Source of the DNA: Pyricularia pennisetigena
Taxonomy: Eukaryota; Ascomycota; Sordariomycetes; Magnaporthales; Pyriculariaceae
Length of the DNA: 64,000 bases
Assembly: GCF_004337985.1 (NCBI RefSeq)
Contig: NW_021940920.1
Span: 1,472,549-1,536,548, forward strand
Direction of reading: 5' to 3'
The notes below the pieces were generated by a model, which had not been told where the DNA came from, did not search any database, and saw nothing but the letters and a program-made list of their open reading frames with translations. A program made the translations under genes and the position numbers. This document shows, one piece after another, positions 11,833-23,100 of the stretch (position 1 is the stretch's first letter; every line of letters starts with the position of its first letter).

Positions 11833-13421
11833 ATGACTTCACCGGCCGATCCTAAAGATACTCTCCGCCGGTTTGTTTCTTCGGTGAAACAATTTTGCCA
11901 GGAAGAGAGCTTTCAACAGCTAGCCATCATTCTAAAGGACTACGATGCCCTGCAAGATGACCTTAGCGGCACCAAAACTGCATACAAGAAGAACTTGGAG
12001 GAACTCACCCAACTAAAGGTGGAGACAAAAGCCAAAGAGGAAAGGCTGAGCAACAGGATCGTGGAGCAGAACGTGCAGCACAGACAAGTCCTAGAGGACA
12101 AGGCAGCAACTGACGAAAAGCTCAAGTCGGAGCAGGTCATAAAGGCGAAACTGGAATCCAGGATCGATTCACTTGAGAAAAAGTTGGAGCAAATGGCTGT
12201 CGACGGCAAGAAGCAAGAGGATTCCATCGCAAACCAGAAAGCCGTCATTCAGAAACAAAGCGAGAAATTAGAAGTAATGAAGAAGAAGGTCGTTACAGTA
12301 ACGAACAACTTGGAGTCGGTCACCAGCCAACTAGGTACCAAGTCGGAGGCTTTGAAAGCGATTGAGGATCACCTTGCGGTGTTCAAATCCTATACGGCAA
12401 CACTAACATCGCTCGAACGTAAGAAAGGGGATATGTAGGTGTCATTACGACCAGCGTTAATCGCTTATGGAAGAAACGCTAACATTTTTTGACCAGCTCT
12501 CAAATGCTCGGCTCTCTTTTCAATGACGCCTATGCGCTGTTCAACGAGTTCCTAGAGGTCGACCTGGACAAGAACTGCCTTGAGGATTCAAAATCCTGGG
12601 AGCGTACCAGGGGCCATGTGGCTATACATTATGCGTTCCCGCTTCCAGCCTCAAATGTAGCCCCCGCAAAGAAGATGCGGGTCGTTGCGGGCTTGACCAT
12701 CTATTCCAGGACCCTGACTACGCACGTTTTTCGGTCAAATCACCTCTTCTTGAACCTCGACGTCGAGGAGGTGCTGGAAACTCTACATACGAAAGACGCC
12801 CTCCAGGGAGCGCTTGTTCGGGCCGTGCTACTCAAGGTGCTACCTGACCTGCAAAGGAAGAACCAGGAAGCTTGTGTCAAATCTGTTGTCAACGAGGTGT
12901 ACGAGGTCGTGGCTGGCTTAATGCCGCCTGACCTGCATGTTAAGTTCAGAGCGAGGCTGGGCCAACTCACAACCGCCCTGTGCGGCAACTGGGAGGCTGT
13001 CCAGGCGCTCCACGAAAGGATTCAGCCTTGCTTTGCCCTGGAATCCGAAGACGACTGGAAGCGGTTGCCGATTATTCCAGATTTAGCAGCCCAGACAACC
13101 AAGGGGGCAAAACCTACACAGCGTCAAAAGGAGGACAAGCAACATCAGCACAGGTACCAGGACACGAAAACGTCGACTATATTGAATGAAACCTTGGCCA
13201 AGGTTGTGTGGCCGGCTTTTCTCGCAATCGAGGAGGATGGAGCGTCGGAACTTGTTTCTTGTGGCTATGTGATATTGCCTGCCGATTTCGAGGAGGCTGC
13301 GACTGAGGACACACGCAAGAGGGTGATGCGGAAATCAACACGCGAAGCCAACCCCGGAGTGAAAGTGGAGAGAAAAAGACGAGATTCGGCCGTTTTTTTA
13401 TCCAGCGAGCCGTCCAGCTGA
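11833..13421 (+). CDS. Coiled-coil protein with helical C-terminal domain, two exons
   Basis: Exon 1 is 11833-12434 and exon 2 is 12497-13421, encoding about 508 residues. The start ATG has A at -3 and begins MTSPADPKDTLRR; an in-frame ATG at 11623 would add 70 unconvincing residues. Residues about 45-195 are rich in K, E, Q and L heptads, a long coiled coil. Exon 2 encodes a mostly helical globular part (FNDAYALFNEFLEVDLD, then HYAFPLPASN and KKMRVVAGLTIYSRTL) and a basic C-terminal tail with KVERKRR, a possible nuclear signal. This layout recalls fungal hypothetical proteins sometimes labelled Mei5-like, but that is recall only; no enzymatic motif is seen. It is the only intact gene of the 10-14 kb islet. 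Confidence 0.8.
12435..12496 (+). other. Spliceosomal intron of the coiled-coil gene
   Basis: 62 bp: donor GTAGGT at 12435, branch site GCTAAC at 12478-12483, acceptor CAG ending at 12496. Exon 1 ends with two bases (AT) of a codon and exon 2 supplies C, giving Ile and restoring the downstream frame exactly. Without splicing the frame stops at TAG 12436-12438. Confidence 0.85.
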
Positions 13422-14252
13422 TCAAGATGCCTCGTCGCAATTAGTCACCAGACATCATTATCAGCAGACGCCCCTCGATTTTGTTTCACGCGACGTGTTG
13501 TTCTTTTCTTTTTCCTTTTTGCCTGCATCAAACTAATCTATATAAGTCGGCCCCATCCCCCAACCGGTCACTTCCAGCTACCTTGATTGACACCACAACC
13601 CTATATGTATCAACGCGTTACTTGAGCAAATAATTTTGCGATTAATACCATTTTTTGGGATTTTGAATCTCTAGTCAAATATGAAGTTACTAGCTTCCAC
13701 CAAAAAAGGATCATAACGTCTTCAGCCGTGGAAGGCGGTATTCTGTTGGACCTGTTGGGGCAGGTTAATAATGACCTTGCAGGATCGGTCTGTCTCGTTA
13801 GTGGTAGACTAGAACAGTTGGTACGTCTTGCGCATAGTTGTATAGACGTGCTGCCTAGCTGTACAGTAGAGCAAGTGACTGATAATCGTTGCCGATTTGA
13901 CGATGCCCAGCTTCAGGCGAGGTTCATGTCTGAAGTTCAGTGGGTTAAGGGAAGTGCCGACAAAGGATAGAAGCTTTCTGTGCTCTGTCTGGTGGTTTTT
14001 GCTCTCTATGTTAATGAGCTGCGAAACAAGGGAGGCGTGGCGGTCCCAGCTAAGCTGTTAAAGGGATAGGTTTTTATTTTCTGCGGGCATTTCCCAAATA
14101 TTAAATAAAACGAAAAAAAAATAATTTAATTCTGGTTTGTATTTAACAATTTATAAACGATATCTGATGTGTAATTCGAGGCGAAAAGGAAACTAATGCG
14201 AGCTCCGCTAGCAGGTTTTTAAAAACCAGTTAAAATAAAATGTGCAAAATAA
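13422..14252 (+). other. 3' flank of coiled-coil gene with a possible small transcription unit
   Basis: A TATATAAG motif lies near 13540, and an open frame without ATG runs 13728-13970 (about 80 codons, starting at GTG). The frame could be a terminal exon, but no splice model was found and no domain is recognised. AT-rich sequence resumes near 14090. Confidence 0.3.
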
Positions 14253-15310
14253 TTAGTAAATGGTTGAAAAAATGGACTGTAACGCGTTGATGGATATTTG
14301 GAGGGCGTTGGGCAATAGCGCAAAAGCGAATAAGATTATTTTAGCGGACCCTTCCCCTTTAATCCGAGTTTGTTCCAGCTTTTGCGCTGCGTAATACGAA
14401 TCCGTTTTTAATGCTATCGGTAACCCCAAATATATTATTAAAACCATAGCCAGTACCGCTCCGCAGCATAACGCTCAAAACGACGGATGGCCCAAATAAT
14501 GCGGTAAATATATAAAGTGCTGCTGGTGCTGCCTATAAGGTAATCGGTCCATAGTTTCGCGCGTTGGTCGTCGCGATTTTTGGTTATAATTGCAAATTTC
14601 CAATCGTGCCCGACGATATGGATTGCTGGTAGGAAATCGAACCCGTCCGTATTTAAAACGGGCTCCATATTTAATTTTTAAAACTTTAATTTCCCTAGCA
14701 GGTTAAACTGGATTTTTGCCAAACACCCAACCGCAGTTCGGCGGTATCGCTCGAATTTGCCGTTTTAAAACAGCTATTCGCATTAATTGCCGCTTTCCCA
14801 CAATATGGGATTTGCTACTCCTTGGCGGAACCCTAAACCCAATTTTAATATAACGAGGTTTGGTGGGGGTTGGATTGTTCCAGTATTTATACGCAATAGT
14901 TGAAAACGGTTTAAAACAGCTTTGTCGTTTACGTTTTTCGGTTATACAGGAGGTTTTTCATTTCGTGGTTTGGAGTACCAGCGCAATCCGATTTAAGGGC
15001 CTGGGGCAATTAGCCGCGGGGTTTAGCGTCGTATAATAATAATGGGATTTTTTTGGGCGGGGCCGTGCGTTTGCAATAGCCCAATTCGCCAGCATTATCG
15101 ATTTAACCGCTAATGAAAACACCTTAATAGGAACTGCAATTACGTATAAATTATAATAAAACCGACCGGCAGCTATTTCGATATTAAAAAGTCCAGGACG
15201 TTTCCATACCATTAGGCAAATATAATACGTAAAACAAATTAGTATCGCACCGTGTACCAAAAGCCCTCCAAATTCGAAAGAATTATTGTTTATCGCAGCA
15301 AATTTTGCAA
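14253..15310 (-). pseudogene. PD-(D/E)XK nuclease-like protein relic
   Basis: The minus strand carries, in order, a VHGAILI segment preceded by FEFGG (about 15240-15290, matching the W-N-x-x-V-H-x-x-L-L region of this fungal family), an AELRLGVWQ segment (about 14730-14750), and a C-terminal part 14668-14438 with LPAIHIVGHDW, LWTDYLIGSTSS and ERYWLWF. The order and spacing match the large fungal PD-(D/E)XK nuclease-like family, whose members are numerous and of unknown role. Several stops and frame changes break it, and composition is strongly AT-shifted, as for RIP. The catalytic D-E-K residues could not all be placed. Confidence 0.65.
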
Positions 15311-15605
15311 AGACGTTTTTTTAAGGGATAATTATTACGAATTGCGCCAGCGAAAACTTATTGCATTCTTTGTCCACAAAAAAAACCTTTCGGTGTCGTT
15401 TTTTTCGATTAAACGTTTGATTACTATTTTGCGATTATTATTGAAAAACAGGATATTCAAATTTTCCTATTACGCCCAGGTTGCGTTCCCAAAGCTTTTT
15501 TTACCCCAAAAGCCCGTACGGCCAACACCTGTGGAGGGTAAAACAATGGGAATACAAACCGTTAATTTATTAATTCAATTTAGTATAATATATGAATCCA
15601 AGGGT

Positions 15606-16344
15606 TTATAGCTTTGCCATTGGTATGTTTTTTGTTACTCCCGAAATTTTAACGAGGTTAATTGAATTTTATACCAGGTTTTACTTTTATGGAAATTATT
15701 CGGATTTCACAATATCCTGTGACGGAAGGGATTACCCGGTGTATAAAGCAGTTATATGCCCTTAGTCCGATTATTTTTTCAAAATATGTCGTAAGTTTAA
15801 AGTATTGATTTCAAAGCTCCAAATCCGTTCAATTACTAACTAATCTTAGGAGGTAGAGGAAAGTAGGATTAATATTTAAGAAGATAACCCTCGAACCGTC
15901 CAATTGATGATTAATTTTTTCTACTATAAAGATTACAACGTTTCCTAAAACATATAAACAAATAAAAACCGCGACGAAATCCCTAGTCCACCGATCATTT
16001 TACAAAATTGTTTAAAATTTGATATTTATATTAAGGTCCATGTGCTTGCAAACAAATATTACCTCGATAAAATCAAAGCTTTTACGTATAAAAAATTTAA
16101 CGACGCAATGGACGAGTATTATAACAGCGAAAATTTCTTTAAAACGGCCAGAGAAAGTTACGAAATGGGATTACTAGCACTAAAAACTGCAGTTGTAGGA
16201 GCCTTCGCTCGTAATTATAAGGAATTGTTGGGAATGGAAAATGTGCGAGGGTTTTTGGAGGTAATATCCAAATTGGGAATTAATTTACTTTTGCATTTGC
16301 ATATAATACCCTTTCCATTGCGCGATGGGCGTCGTAAGGGTTAA
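15606..16344 (+). pseudogene. BTB/POZ-domain protein relic 1
   Basis: The 5' part (about 15690-15790) reads YSDFTISCDGRDYPVYKAV, then ICP-stop-SDYFFKICR, the N-terminal BTB/POZ core. The stop is TAG in the position usually CGC/AGG-like. After a gap comes EESRINI-stop-EDNPRTV (about 15856-15905), the next BTB segment, then 16042-16344 with LANKYYLDKIKAFTYKKFN, the 3-box-like helical region. A candidate intron GTAAGT ... CTAAC ... TTAG spans 15791-15849, but joining it does not keep phase, so the model is approximate. Stops and AT-shift mark it as a RIP-type relic of a large fungal family of protein-interaction adaptors. Confidence 0.75.
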
Positions 16345-17144
16345 TCATTATCTTTCGTTATTTGACCTGTACTTATATTTATATTTATTACATAATCCGA
16401 TGGAATATGCCGGCGGTAGTTTACATTTACAAAATATAGTGGGTTTACCGGCTTTTAAAAGGTGATGGAGCGCCAATTACATCCTTTACAACCTCCCTTT
16501 AAATTTTTGACGAAAAGTTTTTTATACAAAATCGGTGATTTTTTAAATAAAGCTTTGTATTGGAGCGGGGTTTGTTTAATTTGCGACGAATATGCACCTT
16601 AGTGGCCAATTTTCCAACAATCCGCCGGTAATATGCAGCCAATATAGCCCGGAAAAGATTGAGAAAATCCGACTGGCGGAGCACCCCCTTAGTGGTTCCA
16701 CCTTAAAATGGTTCGCCTTTTACACCAAAAATGATTTTTTTCACCCACAAAATCGTCCAAATAAAAAAAATTACCTTAACCTTCGTAAGCATTTCCAATT
16801 TATTGCAATTCCGACGCGATGGATTAAACTTAAATTACCACGGTGCCGCAATTAATTATTTCGGTAATAAACCCTGTTTAACGTGATTTTTTTCCACACG
16901 CAAAGGTATGCGGTTGTAAAGCCCAGCGGGTGGTAACAAGTCGGACGATACCGTCCGGACCCGTATTTTGCTGGGCAATAAATAATGTGCCCGGTAATGG
17001 ATGGCCTCCTGCATTGTAATGGACGCGGTTCTGAGTGGGGTAGGGGTAAGTGGCGCAGAATGGCTTGGGTATTTTATGGGCTATATTAACATATTATAAC
17101 CATTTGAAAAATTGCATAAACAAACCCAGTAAGGTTAATTACCC
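16345..17144. other. AT-rich DNA with no assignable gene
   Basis: Only short frames on both strands, with no recognised domain. Some minus-strand stretches (about 16900-17000) look protein-like and may belong to the relic at 17145-17441. Confidence 0.4.
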
Positions 17145-17441
17145 CCAATATTTTCCACAGTCACGGGTTTTATCCCACACAGCTTTGGCAAATGCCTCGA
17201 CTGACTTTATTAACAACTGGTGGTAAATTTTTTGCATTTCGAATATTAGTTTATAGCTGGATCGCCCGAAGCCAAAATTATTAAATTAAATAATAGGAGG
17301 GTAATAGGCCTCCCGCATCGTATTTGGTCGGGTATGGACCACCAATCGCAGGCTTTTAAAATACCTGGCAATAAAATTCGCTTCTTTACCTAATATGCTG
17401 CTGATTATGCAACAGGCCTTTAATTGACGGAGCGGTTCCAT
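17145..17441 (-). pseudogene. Unidentified gene relic
   Basis: A minus-strand frame from ATG 17441 to about 17145 is interrupted by a single TAA. Protein-like segments include LRQLKACCIISSILGKEA and KSVEAFAKAVWDKTRD. The second could correspond to the helix before the W-N-x-x-V-H motif of PD-(D/E)XK-like proteins, but this is weak. Confidence 0.35.
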
Positions 17442-19021
17442 TTTTAGCCTAAAGCTTTTGTAAAGCAGTTTACATCGATTAACGAATTTATAGCAAAAAC
17501 TACGACGCCTGCATTAAACCTTATTATCCATACCGAAATTTAAGTGCATTTTGCTCTAATTAGAAGCAGCATTAAAAGTCCTCGAAAATGCTGGAATGGT
17601 TACAAATATATTGGTAATAGCAAACCAACCTGCCGTTTATATTTATATTATTTTTTGAAATTATTGGGACGACGTCCAAACCCGCCATTATTATGGCAAT
17701 TTATATCCCAATTGGCGTTTTCCGGATTTATACCGGGAAAACGGTGTATAACAATGTAGAAATCCCGTGTGGCACGGATGATAAAGCGTGTGCGTAACGA
17801 TGCCAAACGCAGATTGAAAGAGGAATTCCTTTTAAAAAGGAATCACAGCTCCAATGAAAGCTTTTGCATACCGAGGCTGTACGATTTAAGGATTAACGGG
17901 AAATGCTGCTTCCTAAAAAACTTGCAATCGAATCCATTTCGAATGGTAAAATAACAACCGTTTACCAAAATTTACTGGAAGTTTGTGTAAAATATATTTG
18001 CATTTTTACACCTAATTATTTGATTTTTGTTATTTTTATCGAAATTATATATATATATATATATAATATTAGGAAAATTCTAATTCTTGTTTAATATATA
18101 TTTAGAGGAAAAAATGATAAACAAGTATTAATTAACTAATATAATGGGATTTTTATGCAAAAACCATAAAAGTTCCACCCTAACCGTATTTACTATTTAA
18201 ATTTTGCAAAGTATTATTAAAGTTTCTATAGGGTTGCTCCTTATTATTAATTAGCTTTATTTTCGTGAATGTGGAGGCAAACCCCGTTACCTATATTAAC
18301 ACCCAGTAAAAACTACGTTAAGGTAAGGTTAATTAGCAATCCACAACAGTGCCGAAACGTAGACAGTTGCATTTTGTCAATCGTTTACAGCCCAAACAGC
18401 GCGTTATTAGTAAAGTGAAAATCATTTTTCTTTAATTAAATATGCTGCCATTATGCAGGAGGCCCTCCATATGTAGAGGTTAGGGAAAATGCTCTGTTAC
18501 GGGCCATTAACCAAGATGCCTGTTTTTCAAGTATTTAGGAAAACGATTGTTGGCCTCGGTTATAATTTGAATATTTTCCATAGCCGTTTGGATCGAATTA
18601 AAAGAAAAACGAGTTTTATTGGCGTACTTATTTACCGAATGTAACGTTGTACAACCATGGAAAAGGATATCCTGAAGCTCCAGCTCGATTTTGGACGACG
18701 AAACCCTGTAAAACGAGCAAGGAATATTATTAAACTAATATTTTCCACGGAATTTGAGAATTTGCAAGAGTGAGATTTTGAAGGGATTATATGTTAACCG
18801 TTACGAGAACTTGGACGATCCTCCCTATTGCATTATGCAGCCGATCTTTAAGGTTAGCCGCTTTCGACTGTCGAAGCTACCATTTAATACGCTGCGTGGT
18901 TTTCCCACAGTCCGTTAGCTATTGTAAAAGCACGCCCAGTTCCGCCAGTAGAATATTGGTCCTAATAAACATATTTAAGGAATTAATAGGAAAATTGGTA
19001 TCGAAATAGGTGGTTTTTTGA
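17442..19021. other. AT-rich DNA with no assignable gene
   Basis: Short frames only (for example 17544-17759 and 18791-19009 plus), none recognised. A (TA)n run lies near 18048-18065. Confidence 0.4.
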
Positions 19022-19234
19022 GTTTTTACAAGCTTTAGCATTATTAACCCAAAATTATTAATTAACTTTTATAGGGCTCGTGAAAAAGAAGTTTTCACCG
19101 ATTTTGTGCTAATCTGTGGTACTAAGAAATTCCCAGTGCATAGAATCATCGTGTGCAGCCAGTCGAAAGTCTTTTACGCGGCATGCAAAAGTCCATTCAA
19201 AATAAGCAGTCAGGTGAAAAACTGGTCGAATTGA
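19022..19234 (+). pseudogene. BTB/POZ-domain relic 2 (N-terminal fragment)
   Basis: An open frame contains FTDFVLICGTKKFPVHRII followed by VCSQSKVFYAACKSPFKI (19094-19207), a clear BTB/POZ N-terminal core. The frame ends at TGA 19232-19234. A CAG/GTGAAA donor-like site at about 19211-19219 could begin an intron, but the rest of the domain was not found downstream. It is less damaged than the BTB relic at 15606 and is a different paralogue. Confidence 0.7.
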
Positions 19235-19701
19235 ACTTACATTTACATCGTCGGTACTGTTGCACTTTTCAAATATAATTACAGTGGAAAATAAAATGTC
19301 GTTATGACGAATACCTGCAAATTTATTAATAGATTTTAACCCTAGAAAATTAAACCAATAAAATATAGCGGAATAAGTGCAAAACCTTAATTGTAACAAT
19401 TTGGCGACAATACGTTGGTGTTTCACCATTGGGTAAAAACTCTGCGCGCGGCCCGTGCCTTATTATTAATCCTCCGATTGCGGTCCGTGCACCGCTAATA
19501 ATTACCCGACCGCGCCGCGTCGGATCCTCCGCCCCAGACCTTATTAGTTATACGTACTTGTGGAATTGTACGGATCCCAACCTATAAATCTTTTTAAAAT
19601 ACCGTTTTACAATATAATAATTAGTTTTTAAATTTCCTGCCAATATTATTAACGTAATTTAGTGGATTTCCATTTCCGTTAAACGGGCAGCGCCTGATTA
19701 G
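19235..19701. other. Spacer before Gypsy 1
   Basis: No gene recognised. The last bases (19702-19706, GTTAT) are the target duplication of Gypsy 1. Confidence 0.4.
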
Positions 19702-19706
19702 GTTAT

Positions 19707-20158
19707 TGTTACGATCAAGGTATCGGGTAACCTGTTCTTAGGGTAAAGTACAGTGGGTTGAAGCAACTGAGCGTCTTGACTGGGTAATTGGGGTTCTCAA
19801 TAATTGGGGTGAAATTATAATCGTTTTCAAGTAAATATTGAGGTTAACTAGAGTTTAATTGCTGCTAAGCAATCCTAAAATCGAATCTATTTACATAGTA
19901 ATAAGCGTATCCTATATAGTCCGTTGTCCTGGGTATAATATGCTTAATATGTCCCATAGCCCGCATATTATTTGTTCTGCTATAATTAATATATGATATA
20001 TTAATTATATCGTTTTTTTGGCGATCACGTGGGGTTACGTGATCTTTTATATTATTTTATTTCCTATCGGTCGGTGCTTTCTTTGGTCGAGTGTCGTTAA
20101 AAGGGGTGTAACCCCGCCTGGCCTTATTGGTACCGACCCATTTTGTTTGGTCGTAATA
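19707..20158 (-). repeat. 3' LTR of Gypsy 1
   Basis: On the plus strand it starts TGTTACGATCAAGG and ends GGTCGTAATA, a mutated TCGTAACA. It is on the left because the element is on the minus strand. Confidence 0.92.
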
Positions 20159-20159
20159 T

Positions 20160-23100
20160 TAGGTTTCCCTTTCTTTGGCCAAATCCCTTTGGTTTTTAAA
20201 TAGTTTATACTTTTTTAATCCTTGTTTCTGCTTCCATATTCCTTTTTTGCTAACCTTTTTACGCCATGTCCAGTCGCAGGGGATCGCGAAATGCGCTGTA
20301 TCGCCTCGGGATTCCTCTCGTTGTGTCGAATATATTCGCCTGGGTCGCTCGCGATGCGATATTATAGGTATCTCCCGAAAACAGCTGCATAGGATCGCGG
20401 CCTAATATTCAAAATTTAAATCTAAATTGGAGGCGGCGGAGGAAAAAGTTCTTCGATTGCGTAAATAAAAGAAAATATGGTTTGAAAAATAATAAAGGCG
20501 GTTCGTCGCGGTATCGATAGCCTGAAAAAGTTGGATCGGGTGGAACGCGAAAAGGCGGAGCAGGAAAAACGGCGGCGATTAACCGAAATTTTTCCTAAAA
20601 TGTTTTTGGAGTCGTTTTTTCCGGATTCCAATTTCGTTTGGGATTCGTTTTTCCCAATAGGTTTTTTAAATCCTTTTTTATTGGATAAAATAAATATTTT
20701 TGCGCAATATTCGGTCGGTAAATTATTTTATCCGTATATTTTGGTTTGTTAATGTATGTTAATCGTTTTTTTATAAATTCGTTTGGTGGTATGGTTTCGA
20801 ATTTTGGTCGACTTTTAGTTTTTGGGAATGGTAGGTAATATTTTTTTAGGTCGTCCTTTTTTTTTAGTTAATTTGCTCGTAAATCCAATTCCTGGTAATA
20901 TTAACGGAGTAGTTCCTGGTAATTTTGGAGGTGGTTAAAGGGTTCCCAAATGTTTTTTTCGTACCCGTAGTTTTCCCATTTAATAAAATATTTTATTTTA
21001 CCGTGGTTGCGTTTATAATCCAGTATTCGTTCGACGTCGTATGTTTTTTTTTCGTCGATCTCGATTGTTTTTTGTGTATTGGTGCCGGGTAGTGCTGGTT
21101 TTAATAGTAATACGTGGAACGTTAGGTGGATTTTTATAGTTCCTAATAATAATAGTTTGTAATTGGTTTTGCTGATTTTTTTATCGATTTTAAAAAGTCC
21201 AAATTTTTTATAATTAAATTTGCTATTTGGTCGTTATATTTTAATATTACGTCGAATAAAGTAAACGCTATTTCCTTTTTGGAAGGATGGTTTTTTTATC
21301 CGATGCTGGTTGGCGTATTTGGTTATTTTTCTTCGTACGAATTCCAATTCCTGTTGGAGTTTTTGGTGGAATTTTCGTAATTCGTTTGCTTGTTTATCGG
21401 TTCGTGGGGCCGTAATCGTGGTTTTTGGTTTTTTATATACCGTAGGGTTAAATCCGTAATTGGTATAAAACGGGGTTATTTTGGTATTTTTATTTTTTAA
21501 ATTGTTATATGCGAATTGTATTATGGGTAATAACCGTACCCAATTATCCTATTTATAATTTATATAATATTTTAAATATTGTTTTAATATTTGGTTTGCT
21601 CGTTTTGTTTGTCCATTTGTTTGTGGGTGGAATGTTGTAAATAATTTGTGGTCGGTTTTTAGCTGTTCCATTAAAAATTTCCAAAATTTTGATGTAAAAA
21701 ATTTATTTTTATCCGTAATAATGTTTTTTGGAAATCCGTGGTTGCTAATAATTATTCGTAGGAATGTGTAAGCGATTTTTTCGGCGTTATTATTTTCCTT
21801 ATAGGGTAGGAAATAGGCGTATTTAATAAGTTTATCCATTATAATTAATATGCTGTTATATTTAGATTTAATAAATGGTTTTTCGGAAAGTGGTAATTTA
21901 ACGATAAAATCCATTGTAATGGTTTACCAGGCCTTGTTAGGGGTTGGTAAAGGTTGTAAAAACCCGTAAGGTTTGTGTTTGGCGGATTTGCTTTTTGCGC
22001 AAAATTCGCAGTTTTTAATGGTTTTTCGTATTTTTTATCGTGTTTTTTTGAAATTATGGTGCTGTTTTAGCCGTTTCCATGTTTTGGAAATCCCTTAGTG
22101 TCCGTAAACTTTGTTTTCGTGGATTTTCCGTATTTTTTCTGGTATAATTACCGTATTGGTCGTTATAAGATTTCGGTGAACTGGTAAAAAGTTTCCGTTA
22201 TCGTTTACCGTAAAAATTTTCCGTATTTCCTCGGGTATTATATTTTTATAATTTGGTTTTTTGCTGAAGGCGTCGGCTTTACTATTTTTTATTCCTTTTC
22301 GGTAAATAATTTTAAAATGGAATTTTAATAGGAATTTTGCTTATTTAATTTGTCGTTTGTTTAATATTTTGCTAATGGTAAAATGGGTTAGGTTTTTGTG
22401 GTCCGTGTAAATTAATATTTCGTATTTAATTCCGGATAATTATGGTTTCTATTTTTCAAATGCTCGGATAATAGTTATAAATTTTTTATCGTGGATTTGG
22501 TAATTAAATTTTAATCCATATAATTTTTGTGAAAAAAAGGCGTAAAGGTGCAGGCGTCCTTTTTCGTTTCGTTGGTTAAATTATCCTCCGATTGCGTAAT
22601 CGGATGCGTCGGTTTCGATTTTAAAAGGTTTCGTTGGGTTTAGTATTTTAAAAATCGGTTTTTGTGTTACTGCATTTCGTAGCTGTTCGAAAGTTTGTTG
22701 TATTTGTTCCGTCCATTGGAATTTTAGGTTTTTTTTGGTTATATTGGTCAATAGGGTGGCGATCGCGCCGTAACCTTTAATAAATTTTTTGTAAAAATTT
22801 ACGAATCCAAGGAATGCCCGAACGTTTTTTACGTTTTATGGTTGGAACCATTCCTTTACTGTCTGGATTTTTGATTTTTCCATGCTAATTTTTCCAAAGG
22901 CGATAATGTATTTTAAAAAATTAATTTGTTTGCTGTAAAAAATGCATTTTTCGGGTTTAATTAAAAGTTTAGCGTTTTGTAGCTTTTGTAAAATTGTGTG
23001 GACGTATTTTTTGTGTTTTTCCAACGTTTTGGAAAAAATAAGGATATTGTCCAGGTAAATAACGATAAAAATATTTAGGTATTCCTTAAAAACGTGGTTA

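Noticed and set aside
13728..13970. Small protein after the coiled-coil gene
   Set aside because: The frame begins at GTG, not ATG; no intron or upstream exon could be modelled, so it was not called as a CDS.
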